The notes beneath the pieces are model-generated. The model did not search any database, was not told the origin of the DNA, and saw nothing but the letters and a program-made list of their open reading frames with translations. A stretch of 20,493 bases of DNA from Hypsibius dujardini (lineage: Eukaryota; Tardigrada; Eutardigrada; Parachela; Hypsibiidae), in contig LRSR01009085.1 in assembly GCA_001579985.1 (NCBI GenBank), positions 1 to 20,493 on the forward strand, given 5' to 3'. The translations under genes were made by a program, and so were the position numbers. Position 1 is the stretch's first letter, and every line of letters starts with the position of its first letter. Positions 1-8,111 of the stretch are shown in pieces.

Positions 1-13
1 GCCATACCAGGAG

Positions 14-31
14 ACAGGCAGACAGACATGC

Positions 32-88
<57 letters not shown>

Positions 89-99
89 TGCAGACATGC

Positions 100-132
<33 letters not shown>

Positions 133-200
133 GGCAGACAGACATGCAGACAGGTGTACAGACTTACAGCCAAACGGAGTGACAGACAAACAGACAAAGG
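14..200. repeat. (CAGA)n tetranucleotide array, upstream ITPK intron
   Basis: An almost pure CAGA array with scattered CATG and CAGG variants. It ends about 70 bases before the acceptor of the first visible inositol-trisphosphate 3-kinase exon, so it most likely lies in that gene's preceding intron. It can be read as QTDR in every frame, because a CAGA repeat contains no stop codon; this is not evidence of coding. Confidence 0.9.
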
Positions 201-268
201 CTTGTGTATCTCCTTCTCGAAAACAAGCAACTTCCGTTTTGGCTAAAGAGGCGCTTGGTTTTGTTCAG

Positions 269-1114
269 GACATGTACACGAAAATGATCGAGGTGGATGC
301 AAATGAGCCCACCGCGGAAGAACACGCTCAGCAGGCCGTGACCAAGCCGCGATATATGCAGTGGCGAGAAACCATCAGCTCGACTGCCACCTTGGGTTTC
401 CGGGTGGAAGGTGTCAAGGTACGTTCCGCTTGACCGCTATGCGACCTACCGGCTCTGATAATTCAGCGATTTTTCTCCTTTTCATGGGTGACGCAGAAAC
501 CTAATGGATTCTCCTCTAAAGACTATAAGTTTACGAAAAGGAAAGAGGACGTGGTAGAAGTCTTCAAGCATTTTACGGACTGCAATCCCGATATTATTGT
601 AAGAATTTCGGCTTGTGCAGCCAGATAGACAGACACACAGACACACAGACAGACACAGACACACAGACAGACAGACAGACAGACACAGACAGGCAGACAC
701 ACAGACACACAGACAGGCAGACACACAGACACAGACAGACAGACAGACAGACTGACAGACTGACAAACAGACATTTAACGATGCCTGCCTAAATGTGTTT
801 CTCTTTTGGTTTAGCAAATTTACATTCATCGATTAAAAGGTTTGCGGAAAGCGGTGGCCGTCTCGCCGTTCTTCGCCTCCCACGAAGTTATCGGCAGTTC
901 TCTCCTCCTTATCCACGACACTGCCGGCCTGGCCGGTGTTTGGATGATTGACTTTGCCAAAACGGTGCCCTTACCGGAAAACATTCACATTGACCATTTT
1001 CGGCCGTGGGTGGAGGGCAACCACGAGGATGGCTATTTGATTGGCCTGAACAATTTGATTGGTTGCTTTGAAGAAATTTTGCGTCAGAAAAGCGCCACCT
1101 TTACGGATAGATGA
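269..1114 (+). CDS. ITPK: Inositol-trisphosphate 3-kinase, C-terminal exons (5' partial)
   Basis: Phosphorylates Ins(1,4,5)P3 to Ins(1,3,4,5)P4 in calcium signalling. Three exons are visible: 269-418, 497-598 and 815-1114 with stop TGA. The acceptor TTGTTCAG precedes GAC-ATG-TAC, which encodes [10 protein letters not shown]. Family signatures follow in order: [23 protein letters not shown], written here only as its landmarks TKPRYMQW and STATLGF (exon 1); [15 protein letters not shown] (exon 3), the SSLL motif; WMIDFAKT, where the IDF aspartate is the metal-binding catalytic residue; and [11 protein letters not shown] near the C-terminus. The ATP and inositol-binding PxxxDxKxG motif belongs to exons left of this window. 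The 78 bp first intron is plain; the 216 bp second intron holds a CAGA array. The paralogue (A, B or C type) cannot be assigned, because the variable N-terminus is missing. Confidence 0.93.
624..773. repeat. (CAGA/CACA)n array in ITPK intron
   Basis: CAGACAGACACACAGA-type array between the donor at 599 (GTAAGAAT) and the acceptor at 813-814 of the ITPK gene. It accounts for most of the 216 bp intron. Confidence 0.9.
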
Positions 1115-1178
1115 CGATAACGGGAGAGTGTGGCCTTACTCTCTCTGTTGTGTCCTTGATGAGATTCTCTTGGTGCCT

Positions 1179-1360
1179 TGTTGCACATGCTGCACATGTT
1201 GCACAGGCTGCACATGTTGCACATGCTGCACGTGTTGCACATGCTGCACGTGTTGCACATGTTGCACATGCTGCACAGGTTGCACATGCACGTGCACATG
1301 CTGCACATGTTGCACGTGCACATGCTGCACATGTTGCACGTGTTGCACGTGCACATGCGC
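1179..1360. repeat. TGCACATG 9/18 bp tandem array, ITPK 3' flank
   Basis: About 180 bases of alternating TGCACATGT, TGCACATGC and TGCACGTG units starting 65 bases after the ITPK stop. It is probably 3' UTR or immediate downstream DNA. The array is rich in alternating purine-pyrimidine steps and contains many CACATG and several CACGTG hexamers. It stays open in several frames only because the unit lacks stops. Confidence 0.88.
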
Positions 1361-2019
1361 AACCGATATTGCCTTTTCTTTGGTCTGCCAGACTTTCCCC
1401 TCTTTGACTCTTGACAGAACGGTATTTTTTAACTGCGAAACTCTGTGCGCCATATTCCGGTGCTCCTGGAGTTGAATCAAAACAGAATATTGAGACGTTG
1501 AACAAAAACAGTACTCTACATGACTTCTTCATTTACGGTCGAGCCTCGACTTCTATATACGAGTATGAGGATTAATTAGTGTAGGATTAACGTGCCTGGG
1601 GTGAGTGGAATGGAGTTGGAGCTAACCAGGAAAGTCTGGAACTGGATGCCCACGTGGCCAGAACGCTTTCGAGTGGCCTTAGCATCTGTTCTTCCTATGT
1701 GCCACCAGATGGGCGTAGGAGCAGCACCTACTGCATTCCTGTAGCCGGTTTGTGATATAGCTGTAAATTGGGCCCGACAGCGTTCTAGCCACGTGTCACG
1801 TGTGTATTTCTGTGAGATGGATTTGGAATTTTACTGTAGATTGTTAATGGGTTGGAATTGAATTGCACTTGCTGATGCAAAGCTAGAGTGTTTAGCAATT
1901 CAATTTCACCAAGAACGAACTTTTTTAGCTGATTGCGAAGTTGCCATTCGTTTTTCAGTTTTGTTATCCCCATTTGGGATTCGAATTTTTCTAACCATTT
2001 TCATACTCCAATATCCATA
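1361..2019. other. Intergenic DNA between ITPK and RARS1
   Basis: No gene was recognised. It contains an AT-rich stretch, an imperfect 17 bp inverted repeat at 1651-1667 and 1779-1795, and the presumed RARS1 promoter immediately before 2020. No clear AATAAA signal for ITPK and no convincing TATA box were seen. Confidence 0.6.
1651..1795. repeat. Imperfect inverted repeat, possible short terminal-repeat element
   Basis: CACGTGGCCAGAACGCT at 1651-1667 is the reverse complement of AGCGTTCTAGCCACGTG at 1779-1795, with one mismatch in 17. The interior is about 110 bp and not obviously palindromic. It could be a decayed non-autonomous transposon. No target duplication was established. Confidence 0.5.
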
Positions 2020-3760
2020 ATGGATCTTGTATCTGCGACGGCGCTGGCTAAGCGAACCGACGAGCAGGTCAGTGGTGGCGGAAATATTCCCCGTCCCCGC
2101 TTCCCGTTGTGCCACCGATTTTTTTTACCCATTGTGACCATTTTCAACCAATTCCTTTGTTTCAAGTGCCCTAATAGTTAGGCTGTCGAATAATAGCTAT
2201 TTTGGGAATATTGCGGGTTAATTCCGGTGAGGACTGAGGGAAAAGGCTTTTCGTTGTAATCCTCAGAACCGCTTCCCCGATCGTGGCCCGAAACTTTTTT
2301 CCCCGCTGAGCCTTTTCAAAATAATTTATTTTTATAAATAGCTTGCTATTTGGGCTATCTGAAAATGTGCATGCCGATGATATCTGAGATGTCTTCCAGG
2401 AAAGGGAATTTAACGACCTCAAAGCAGTGGTAGAAAAGACCGAGCGCACAGCTGACGCGCTGGCAGCAGCCCGAAACTTTTTCCCCGCTAAGCCTTCTCA
2501 AAATAATTTATTTTCATAAATAGCTCGCTACCTGGGCTACCTGAAAATGTACATGCCGATGATATCTGGGATGTCTTCCAGGAAAGGGAATTTAACGACC
2601 TCAAGGCAGTGGTGGAGAAGACCGAGCGCACAGCTGACGCGCTGGCAGCGGACAAATCTGCCGGCGACCTGGAATCGCTCGCCGCCGCGAATGCGCGGCT
2701 GAATTTCCGGAAGATCCACCTGCAGGAAGTGTGTTTCTGCGTGACGAATTTCCGCGCGGCTGTTATATTTCATAATGTGTTGTTGTGACGTAGGCGCTGC
2801 GGATTAGGGAGTCCAAATCGGCGGACGCCATCTACACCACCCAGAAACGCCTCGAAGCGCTGTTCCATGTGGCCGTGGTGACGGTCTATCCCATGATTGA
2901 GGAGTTTGTCAACATTGTCAACACCTGCGACCCGCGTCACGGCGATTATCAATGCAATACCGCGATGCAGTTGTGCCAGGTGGGTTGATTCTTCAATGCT
3001 GTTGCTTGATTGATGAATTGAGAACTTGGTTTGGGTGCATGACGCTAATCGCTTGATTGATGAATTGAGAGCTTGATTTCGGTGCATCCTGATTGCTCCT
3101 TGATTGATGAATTGAGAGCTTGATTTGGGTGCATGTTTTTGTCTGGGCACTAATGATTGATTGAGCGATTGGAGCTAACCAGAACACTTTTCTAATTACT
3201 GAACTGATTGATTGATTGACTGTTTGGTTGTCTGATTTTAGTGGTTAAAGAAGCAGGGCAAATCTGAGAAAGCCGTCGACATCGCAGCGCTTCTCGTGGC
3301 TGCTCTTCCGCCAAATGACCTAATCGAATCGGTAAGCTTGTTGAAGAGTATGATGGATATTTCCTGTCTCGAGATATGCATGGAAATTATGTTTGGCAAT
3401 CATTTGCAGACCAAGATCAACCCAATCGGGTTTGTGAATGTGTTTCTCAGAAACGATTATGTTACGGAACGGTTGACTACCCTGCTGCGAAAGAATGTTC
3501 CGCCACCGACTATTCCGAAAAAATTTAAAGTCATCGTCGACTACTCGTCTCCAAACATCGCGAAAGAGATGCATGTCGGACATCTGAGGTGACTGCTATG
3601 ATGCAGACACAGTCTGTGTTCGTCTTCTTGCTTGTCTGATTAGTAGAGTCTTCTTTTCTTTGTCCATCTGTCTGACTGTCTTTCTGCCTGTCTGTGTCTC
3701 TCTATCTGTCTGACTGTCTGCCTGTCTGTCTGTCTGTCTGCCAGTCTGTCTTGCTGTCTG

Positions 3761-3801
<41 letters not shown>

Positions 3802-4598
3802 TGCTGCATGTAGACGTGCAAGCCACCAAATTGTATTCCGTTCTTATCTTCTCGAACTGGACTAACGACCCTATCTGTTTCTTTTAGATCCACGATCATC
3901 GGAGACAGCATAGCGAACCTCTTGGAATTCGTCGGACACGACGTCTTGCGGTTGAGTCACATCGGAGATTGGGGCACGCAATTCGGCATGCTGATCGCTC
4001 ACCTACAGGATAAGTTCCCCAATTATCTATCCGTATCACCACCCATAGGTGATCTGCAATCCTTCTACCGGGTAAGCAGGCGCGATTCGTCCCAACGTAC
4101 TCTGGCATTGTGTACAATGTTAAAACGTTGAACTGTCGAATGCTTCGATGTAGGAAGCGAAGGTGCGGTTCGACGATCCGAATGAGCCCGAGTTCAAGAA
4201 ACGCGCCTACAACTGCGTGGTGGAGCTGCAAAGCCGAAACCCGGACTCCATTAAGGCGTGGACAATGATTGTTGATGTGTCCGATCGGGGTAGGTCTCCT
4301 TACACTATTTGGATGACTGGATGTAATATCCTGTCTATATATTTGGATGTTCCGGCTTGTAGAAAACAAGCAGGTATACAAACGGTTAAAAATCAGCGAC
4401 AAGCTGCAGAATCGGGGCGAATCTTTCTACGACGAAATGATGAAGGATGTGGTCAAACAGTTGGATGAAGGAGGTAGGGACTGGTCTGTCTGTCTGTCTG
4501 GCTCTCTGTCTGTCTGGCTCTCTGTCTGTCTGGCTCTCTGTCTGTCTGGCTTTCTGCCTGTGTGTCTGTGTGTCTGTTTCTCTGCCTGGCTGTCTGGC

Positions 4599-4644
<46 letters not shown>

Positions 4645-6853
4645 CCTGTGTGTGTTTGTCTCTGTCTGTCTGTTTCTTTGTCTGTGTGTTGGTCTATCTG
4701 TCCGTCTGACTGTCTGACTATATGTAGCGTGTCTTGTCTGTCCGGTGATTTGCCGCTATATGCCATGCCTGCCTGCTTCAGTACGAGTACAGTACTACTC
4801 GGTACTACTGTCTGAAATGTGTGTGCACATCTGTTTGTCTATCTACCTGACTGGTAGCTTCCCGCTTGTCTGCCTAGCTGTGTCATATGTTTACACACAT
4901 ATACGGTATGCATGTCTGTCGGTCTACGTGGTTGTCTCCTGTTTATCTGTCTTGGGCCTTTTTTGTCGCCTATGACTGGTGTGTCAATGAGGTTATGTAT
5001 TGCTCACGTTTTTGCTTTCGCCAGGTCATTTAAAACTGGAAGATGGCAGAAAACTGATGTTCGTGCCCGACTGTCCCATTCCCATGACGGTTGTTAAGTC
5101 TGACGGTGGCTTCACCTACGACACCTCCGACATGGCCACCATCCGGCACCGCCTCCAAGTCGAGAAGTGCGACTGGAATATCTACGTCATTGACAGCGGC
5201 CAGAAAGGGCACATCGATATGGTCATTAAGGCGGCCGAAGTAGTGGGATGGTACGATCCGAGTGAACAGAAGAATCAGTTTGTCGGTTTTGGTCTGGTCT
5301 TGGGGGAGGATTCGAAGAAGTTCAAGACTCGATCGGGAACAACTATTCGGCTCTCCGAACTGCTGGATGAAGGTACCGTTCCCACTGCCCGTTAACGATA
5401 TTGCTTCTTGACTGCGCTCGACCACTTGTAATTTTTGACGTCTTGATCTGCCTGTCTGCATTTGACTCGCATAGTTGTTAGTTCTGGTGACTTACTTCTG
5501 TCTGTCTGTCTGTCTGGATGTCTGTCTGCCTGTCTGTCTGCCTGCCTGCCTGCCTGCCTGTCTGTCTGGATGTCTGCCTGCCTGTCTGTCTCTTTGTCTG
5601 TATGTCTGGATGTCTGCCTGTCTGTCTGTCTGTCTGTCTGTCTGTCTGGATATCTGCCTGCCTGTCTGTCTGCCTGCCTGTCTGTCTGTTTGTCTGTCTG
5701 TTTGTCTGTATGTCTGGATGTCTGCCTGCCTGTCTGTCTGTCTGTCTGTCTGTCTGGATGTCTGCCTGTCTGTCTGTTTGCCTGCCGGTCCGTTCGTTTG
5801 GTTACGTGTCCATCATGATCATTATCTCCTAAACCTTGTGGCCTTCGTAGGTCTTACGCGAAGTGCAGCAAAGTTGCAGGAGAAGAACCGCGATAAGGAT
5901 CTTTCCAAAGAAGAGTTTGAAGCGGCCCGGGACGCGGTGGCATATGGCTGCATAAAGTATGCAGATTTGAGCAAAAACCGGATTAGCGATTATATCTTCT
6001 CGTTTGACAAGGTACGTCCATGCTCTTCAGGTTACGTGCCAATTATTAGGTCGCATATGAGCCCTTCTTATTTAGATGCTGGAAGATCGGGGAAACACTG
6101 CGGTTTACTTACTCTATGCCTATACTCGGATTCGGTGAGTTCTTCCACTGCATGAACGATGAGATGTCACTGACGGTTGAGGGCTTTTTTTCAGGGCGAT
6201 AACCAGGAATTCCGGTGTGTCAGCGGAGAGCCTCCAAGAGTACCTCCAGGCAACGCCACGCCTGCCGCTGGACCATCCGAAGGAGTTTAAGCTCGCCAAG
6301 AAATTGATCCAATTCCACGAAGTGATCCTGTCCGTTTTAGAATCGCTCCTGATGAACGGCCTCTGTGACTACGTTTACGAACTGTCGTGCGTCTTCACTG
6401 AATTTTACGACGTCTGCTACTGCATCGAGAAGGACCGAAAGACAGGTGCGTCGTTTGACTAGTCGATTGTATGTCTGTTTCTGTTGCCTCATTTGTTTGA
6501 CTGTTTGTCTGCATGTCTGTCTGTATTGTCTGTCTGCCTGTCTGTCTGCATGTCTGTCTGTTTGTATTATCTACCTGCCTGCCTGCCTGTCTGCCTGCCT
6601 GTCTGTCTGTCTGTCTGTTTGTCTGCATGTCTGTCTGTATTTCTTATATCTGGCTCTCTGTTTGCTTGTCTGTCTGTCTGCCTATCGGTCTGTCTCTCTT
6701 TGTGCCCTGTTATTTGACCCTTGTTTGCATTCTGCTCGCTTAGGGGAAATTGTGAGGATTCACAAGCATCGACTGCTGCTGTGCGAGGCCACATCCGCCG
6801 TGATGGATCGCTGCTTTAAGATTCTTGGGATAACACCGGTTAGCAAGATGTGA
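2020..6853 (+). CDS. RARS1: Arginyl-tRNA synthetase, cytosolic (complete, 13 exons)
   Basis: Class I synthetase that charges tRNA-Arg in the cytosol. Exons: 2020-2067, 2582-2728, 2794-2979, 3242-3331, 3410-3588, 3888-4071, 4154-4289, 4363-4473, 5025-5372, 5851-6011, 6076-6134, 6195-6445, 6744-6853. They join in phase to 669 aa, close to the human 660. The N-terminal helix (about 1-75) resembles the leucine-zipper-like segment that docks animal RARS1 in the multisynthetase complex. An N-terminal additional domain with GDYQCNTAM follows. [15 protein letters not shown] carries the HIGH motif as HVGH at 212-215; [18 protein letters not shown] follows. KKFKTRSG at about 458-465 stands in the KMSKS position, as in animal RARS1. 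The DALR anticodon-binding domain ends in [10 protein letters not shown] and a terminal KM. The start is chosen because MDLVSA matches the family N-terminus and its 48 bp exon ends in phase before GTCAGT. Confidence 0.96.
2287..2652 (+). repeat. 183 bp tandem duplication spanning part of RARS1 exon 2
   Basis: Copy 1 (2287-2469) and copy 2 (2470-2652) are about 94% identical by eye. Copy 2 contains the real acceptor and the first 70 or so bases of RARS1 exon 2. Copy 1 contains the same acceptor and exon start but runs back into the repeat unit, without the rest of the exon or a donor. The three differences inside the exon part are all synonymous third-position changes. Copy 1 is therefore an exon fragment inside intron 1. 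Confidence 0.88.
2995..3145. repeat. TGATTGATGAATTGAGAGC repeat, RARS1 intron 3
   Basis: Three to four imperfect copies of a roughly 55 bp unit built on TTGATTGATGAATTGAGA followed by GCTTGATTTGGGTGCAT. They fill most of the 262 bp intron between 2980 and 3241, and a short (TTGA)n run lies near its end. Confidence 0.8.
3655..3805. repeat. (CTGT)n array, RARS1 intron 5
   Basis: CTGT tetranucleotide array with CTGC and CTGTGT variants inside the 299 bp intron 3589-3887. Confidence 0.9.
4482..4735. repeat. (CTGT)n array, RARS1 intron 8
   Basis: Long CTGT array that begins about 8 bases after the exon 8 donor at 4474 and includes a higher-order CTGTCTGTCTGGCTCT unit. The rest of this 551 bp intron (to 5024) is degenerate CTGT-like sequence. 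Confidence 0.9.
5497..5795. repeat. (CTGT/CTGC)n array with higher-order repeats, RARS1 intron 9
   Basis: CTGT array with CTGC and GGATGT interruptions in the 478 bp intron 5373-5850. The GGATGTCTGCCTG interruption recurs, so parts of the array look like a roughly 50-130 bp higher-order repeat. Confidence 0.9.
6468..6705. repeat. (CTGT)n array, RARS1 intron 12
   Basis: CTGT array with CTGC, CATGT and TTGT variants in the 298 bp intron 6446-6743. Confidence 0.88.
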
Positions 6854-7020
6854 AAATGGGGGAAAACCCGAACGCTGCTTTTGCCTGTCTCTTTCCTTTT
6901 CTTTTACTTTACACGCCTATACGAATTGCATGAAAGTCACGAATTTTGTCGAATTAGAGAGTGTTTCCTGATTTCTTCCATGGGTGAGGAAGGAATATTA
7001 GGAAGTAAAACTGTAGAGCT

Positions 7021-7305
7021 TCTGATTTGTGGACGAACATGCTGTTCTGTGAACAAAATTCTTGTTCTGTGGACAAACCTTCTGTTCTGTGGACAGACCT
7101 GCTGTTCTGTGGACAGACCTGCTGTTCGGTGGACAGACCTGCTGTTCGGTGGACAGACCTGCTGTTCGGTGGACAAACTTGCTGTTCTAACGACAACTTC
7201 TTGTTCGGTGGACAGACCTGATGTTCTCTGGACAAACTTCTTGTTCTGTGGACAAACTTCTTGTTCTGTGGATAAACTTCTTGTTCTGTGGATAGACCTG
7301 CTGTT
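7021..7305. repeat. 20 bp minisatellite downstream of RARS1
   Basis: About 14 tandem copies of a 20 bp unit with consensus CTGTTCTGTGGACAGACCTG; one unit near 7200 is a base short. Variation is mainly TTCTGT or TTCGGT and GACAGACC or GACAAACT. It starts about 170 bases after the RARS1 stop and before candidate polyadenylation signals, so it may be transcribed as 3' UTR. Confidence 0.9.
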
Positions 7306-7685
7306 ACTGTCCGTTCGCAGTAATATCGCCACCAAACTTGTTAAACGAAAAGAACTCAAAAACCTTCTTTTCATTTGAAGTAAAATATGTTTATTTTGTT
7401 TAAATATCTTTTATTTTATTTAACGCCATGAAAATAGAAATCGACATTTAAAGGCATGTGTTGTTTAAAATTAAAAAATTACTTTATGTATTAGGATATT
7501 TTATTTAAAATCTGGTTTTATATGATGAAGATGTAGCTTTTTTTTAAAATAAAATAAAGTTATTGTTTATGCCTAATGTGCGAAGATACGAACAGGATTC
7601 ACATGCAGCCAGCAGGGAAGGGACATGAAATAGTGAATTTCAGCTAAAGCCATTTGACAAGGGCAGCTTCCAATTCCAGATAGTT
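7306..7685. other. AT-rich intergenic segment after RARS1
   Basis: Strongly AT-rich from about 7370 to 7570, unlike the rest of the window. No gene was recognised. It contains the candidate RARS1 polyadenylation signals near 7548-7558. The strand between the minisatellite and the 61 bp repeats otherwise shows nothing I can name. Confidence 0.6.
7548..7558 (+). terminator. Overlapping AATAAA polyadenylation signals, possible RARS1 3' end
   Basis: Two overlapping AATAAA hexamers (7548-7553 and 7553-7558) followed by T/G-rich sequence. If used, the RARS1 3' UTR would be about 700 bases long and include the 20 bp minisatellite. An earlier site cannot be excluded. Confidence 0.4.
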
Positions 7686-8051
7686 AGAACCGGATTGGAA
7701 GTGGAGTCGGTCTTGTAATGGAATCTCATCTCTCCGCAGTGTTGCTAGAACCGGATTGGAAGTGGAGTAGGTCTTGTAATGGAATCTCATCTCTCCGCAG
7801 TGTTTGTTAGAACCGGATTGGAAGTGGAGTAGGTCTTGTAATGGAATCTCATCTTTCGGCAGTGTTGCTAGAACCGGATTGGAAGTGGAGTCGGTCGTGT
7901 AATGGAATCTCATCTCTCTGCAGTGTTGCTAGAACCGGATTGGAAGTGGAGTAGGTCTTGTAATGGAATCTCATCTCTCCGCAGTGTTGCTAGAACCGGA
8001 TTGGAAGTGGAATAGGTTTTGTAATGGAATCTCATCTCTCCGCAGTGTTTG
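7686..8051. repeat. Six tandem 61-62 bp repeats upstream of NDUFA11
   Basis: Units start at 7686, 7747, 7809, 7870, 7931 and 7992, each beginning AGAACCGGATTGGAAGTGG. They end 60 bases before the NDUFA11 start codon. Each unit carries ATTGG (reverse of CCAAT), the GC-rich ACCGGAT core, and a pyrimidine tract ending CGCAG that resembles a 3' splice site. Copies differ at only a few bases, so the amplification is recent or homogenised. A minus-strand frame stays partly open through the array, but the 61 bp period shifts frame at every unit. Confidence 0.92.
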
Positions 8052-8111
8052 TTGTGGCCTTATTTTTTTGACTGTTCCCTTTTGGATAATTTTGCGGACC
8101 CTTGGTCCAGA

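Noticed and set aside
28-829. Open frames of QTDR or CLSV repeats on both strands
   Set aside because: CAGA/CTGT arrays have no stop in any frame, so they always look open. They fall within ITPK introns bounded by good splice sites. The same applies to similar frames in every other array here.
5030-5461. Minus-strand 143-residue frame opposite RARS1 exon 9
   Set aside because: Antisense shadow of the RARS1 catalytic exon; no independent signal.
7021-7305. Regular 20 bp units considered as a CRISPR array
   Set aside because: There are no unique spacers between the units, and the host is a eukaryote. It is a minisatellite.
7644-7913. Minus-strand 89-residue frame with repeated FHYKTYSTSNPV-like units
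   Set aside because: It is the 61-62 bp array read backwards. The period is not a multiple of three, the units change frame, and the frame ends without any family resemblance.
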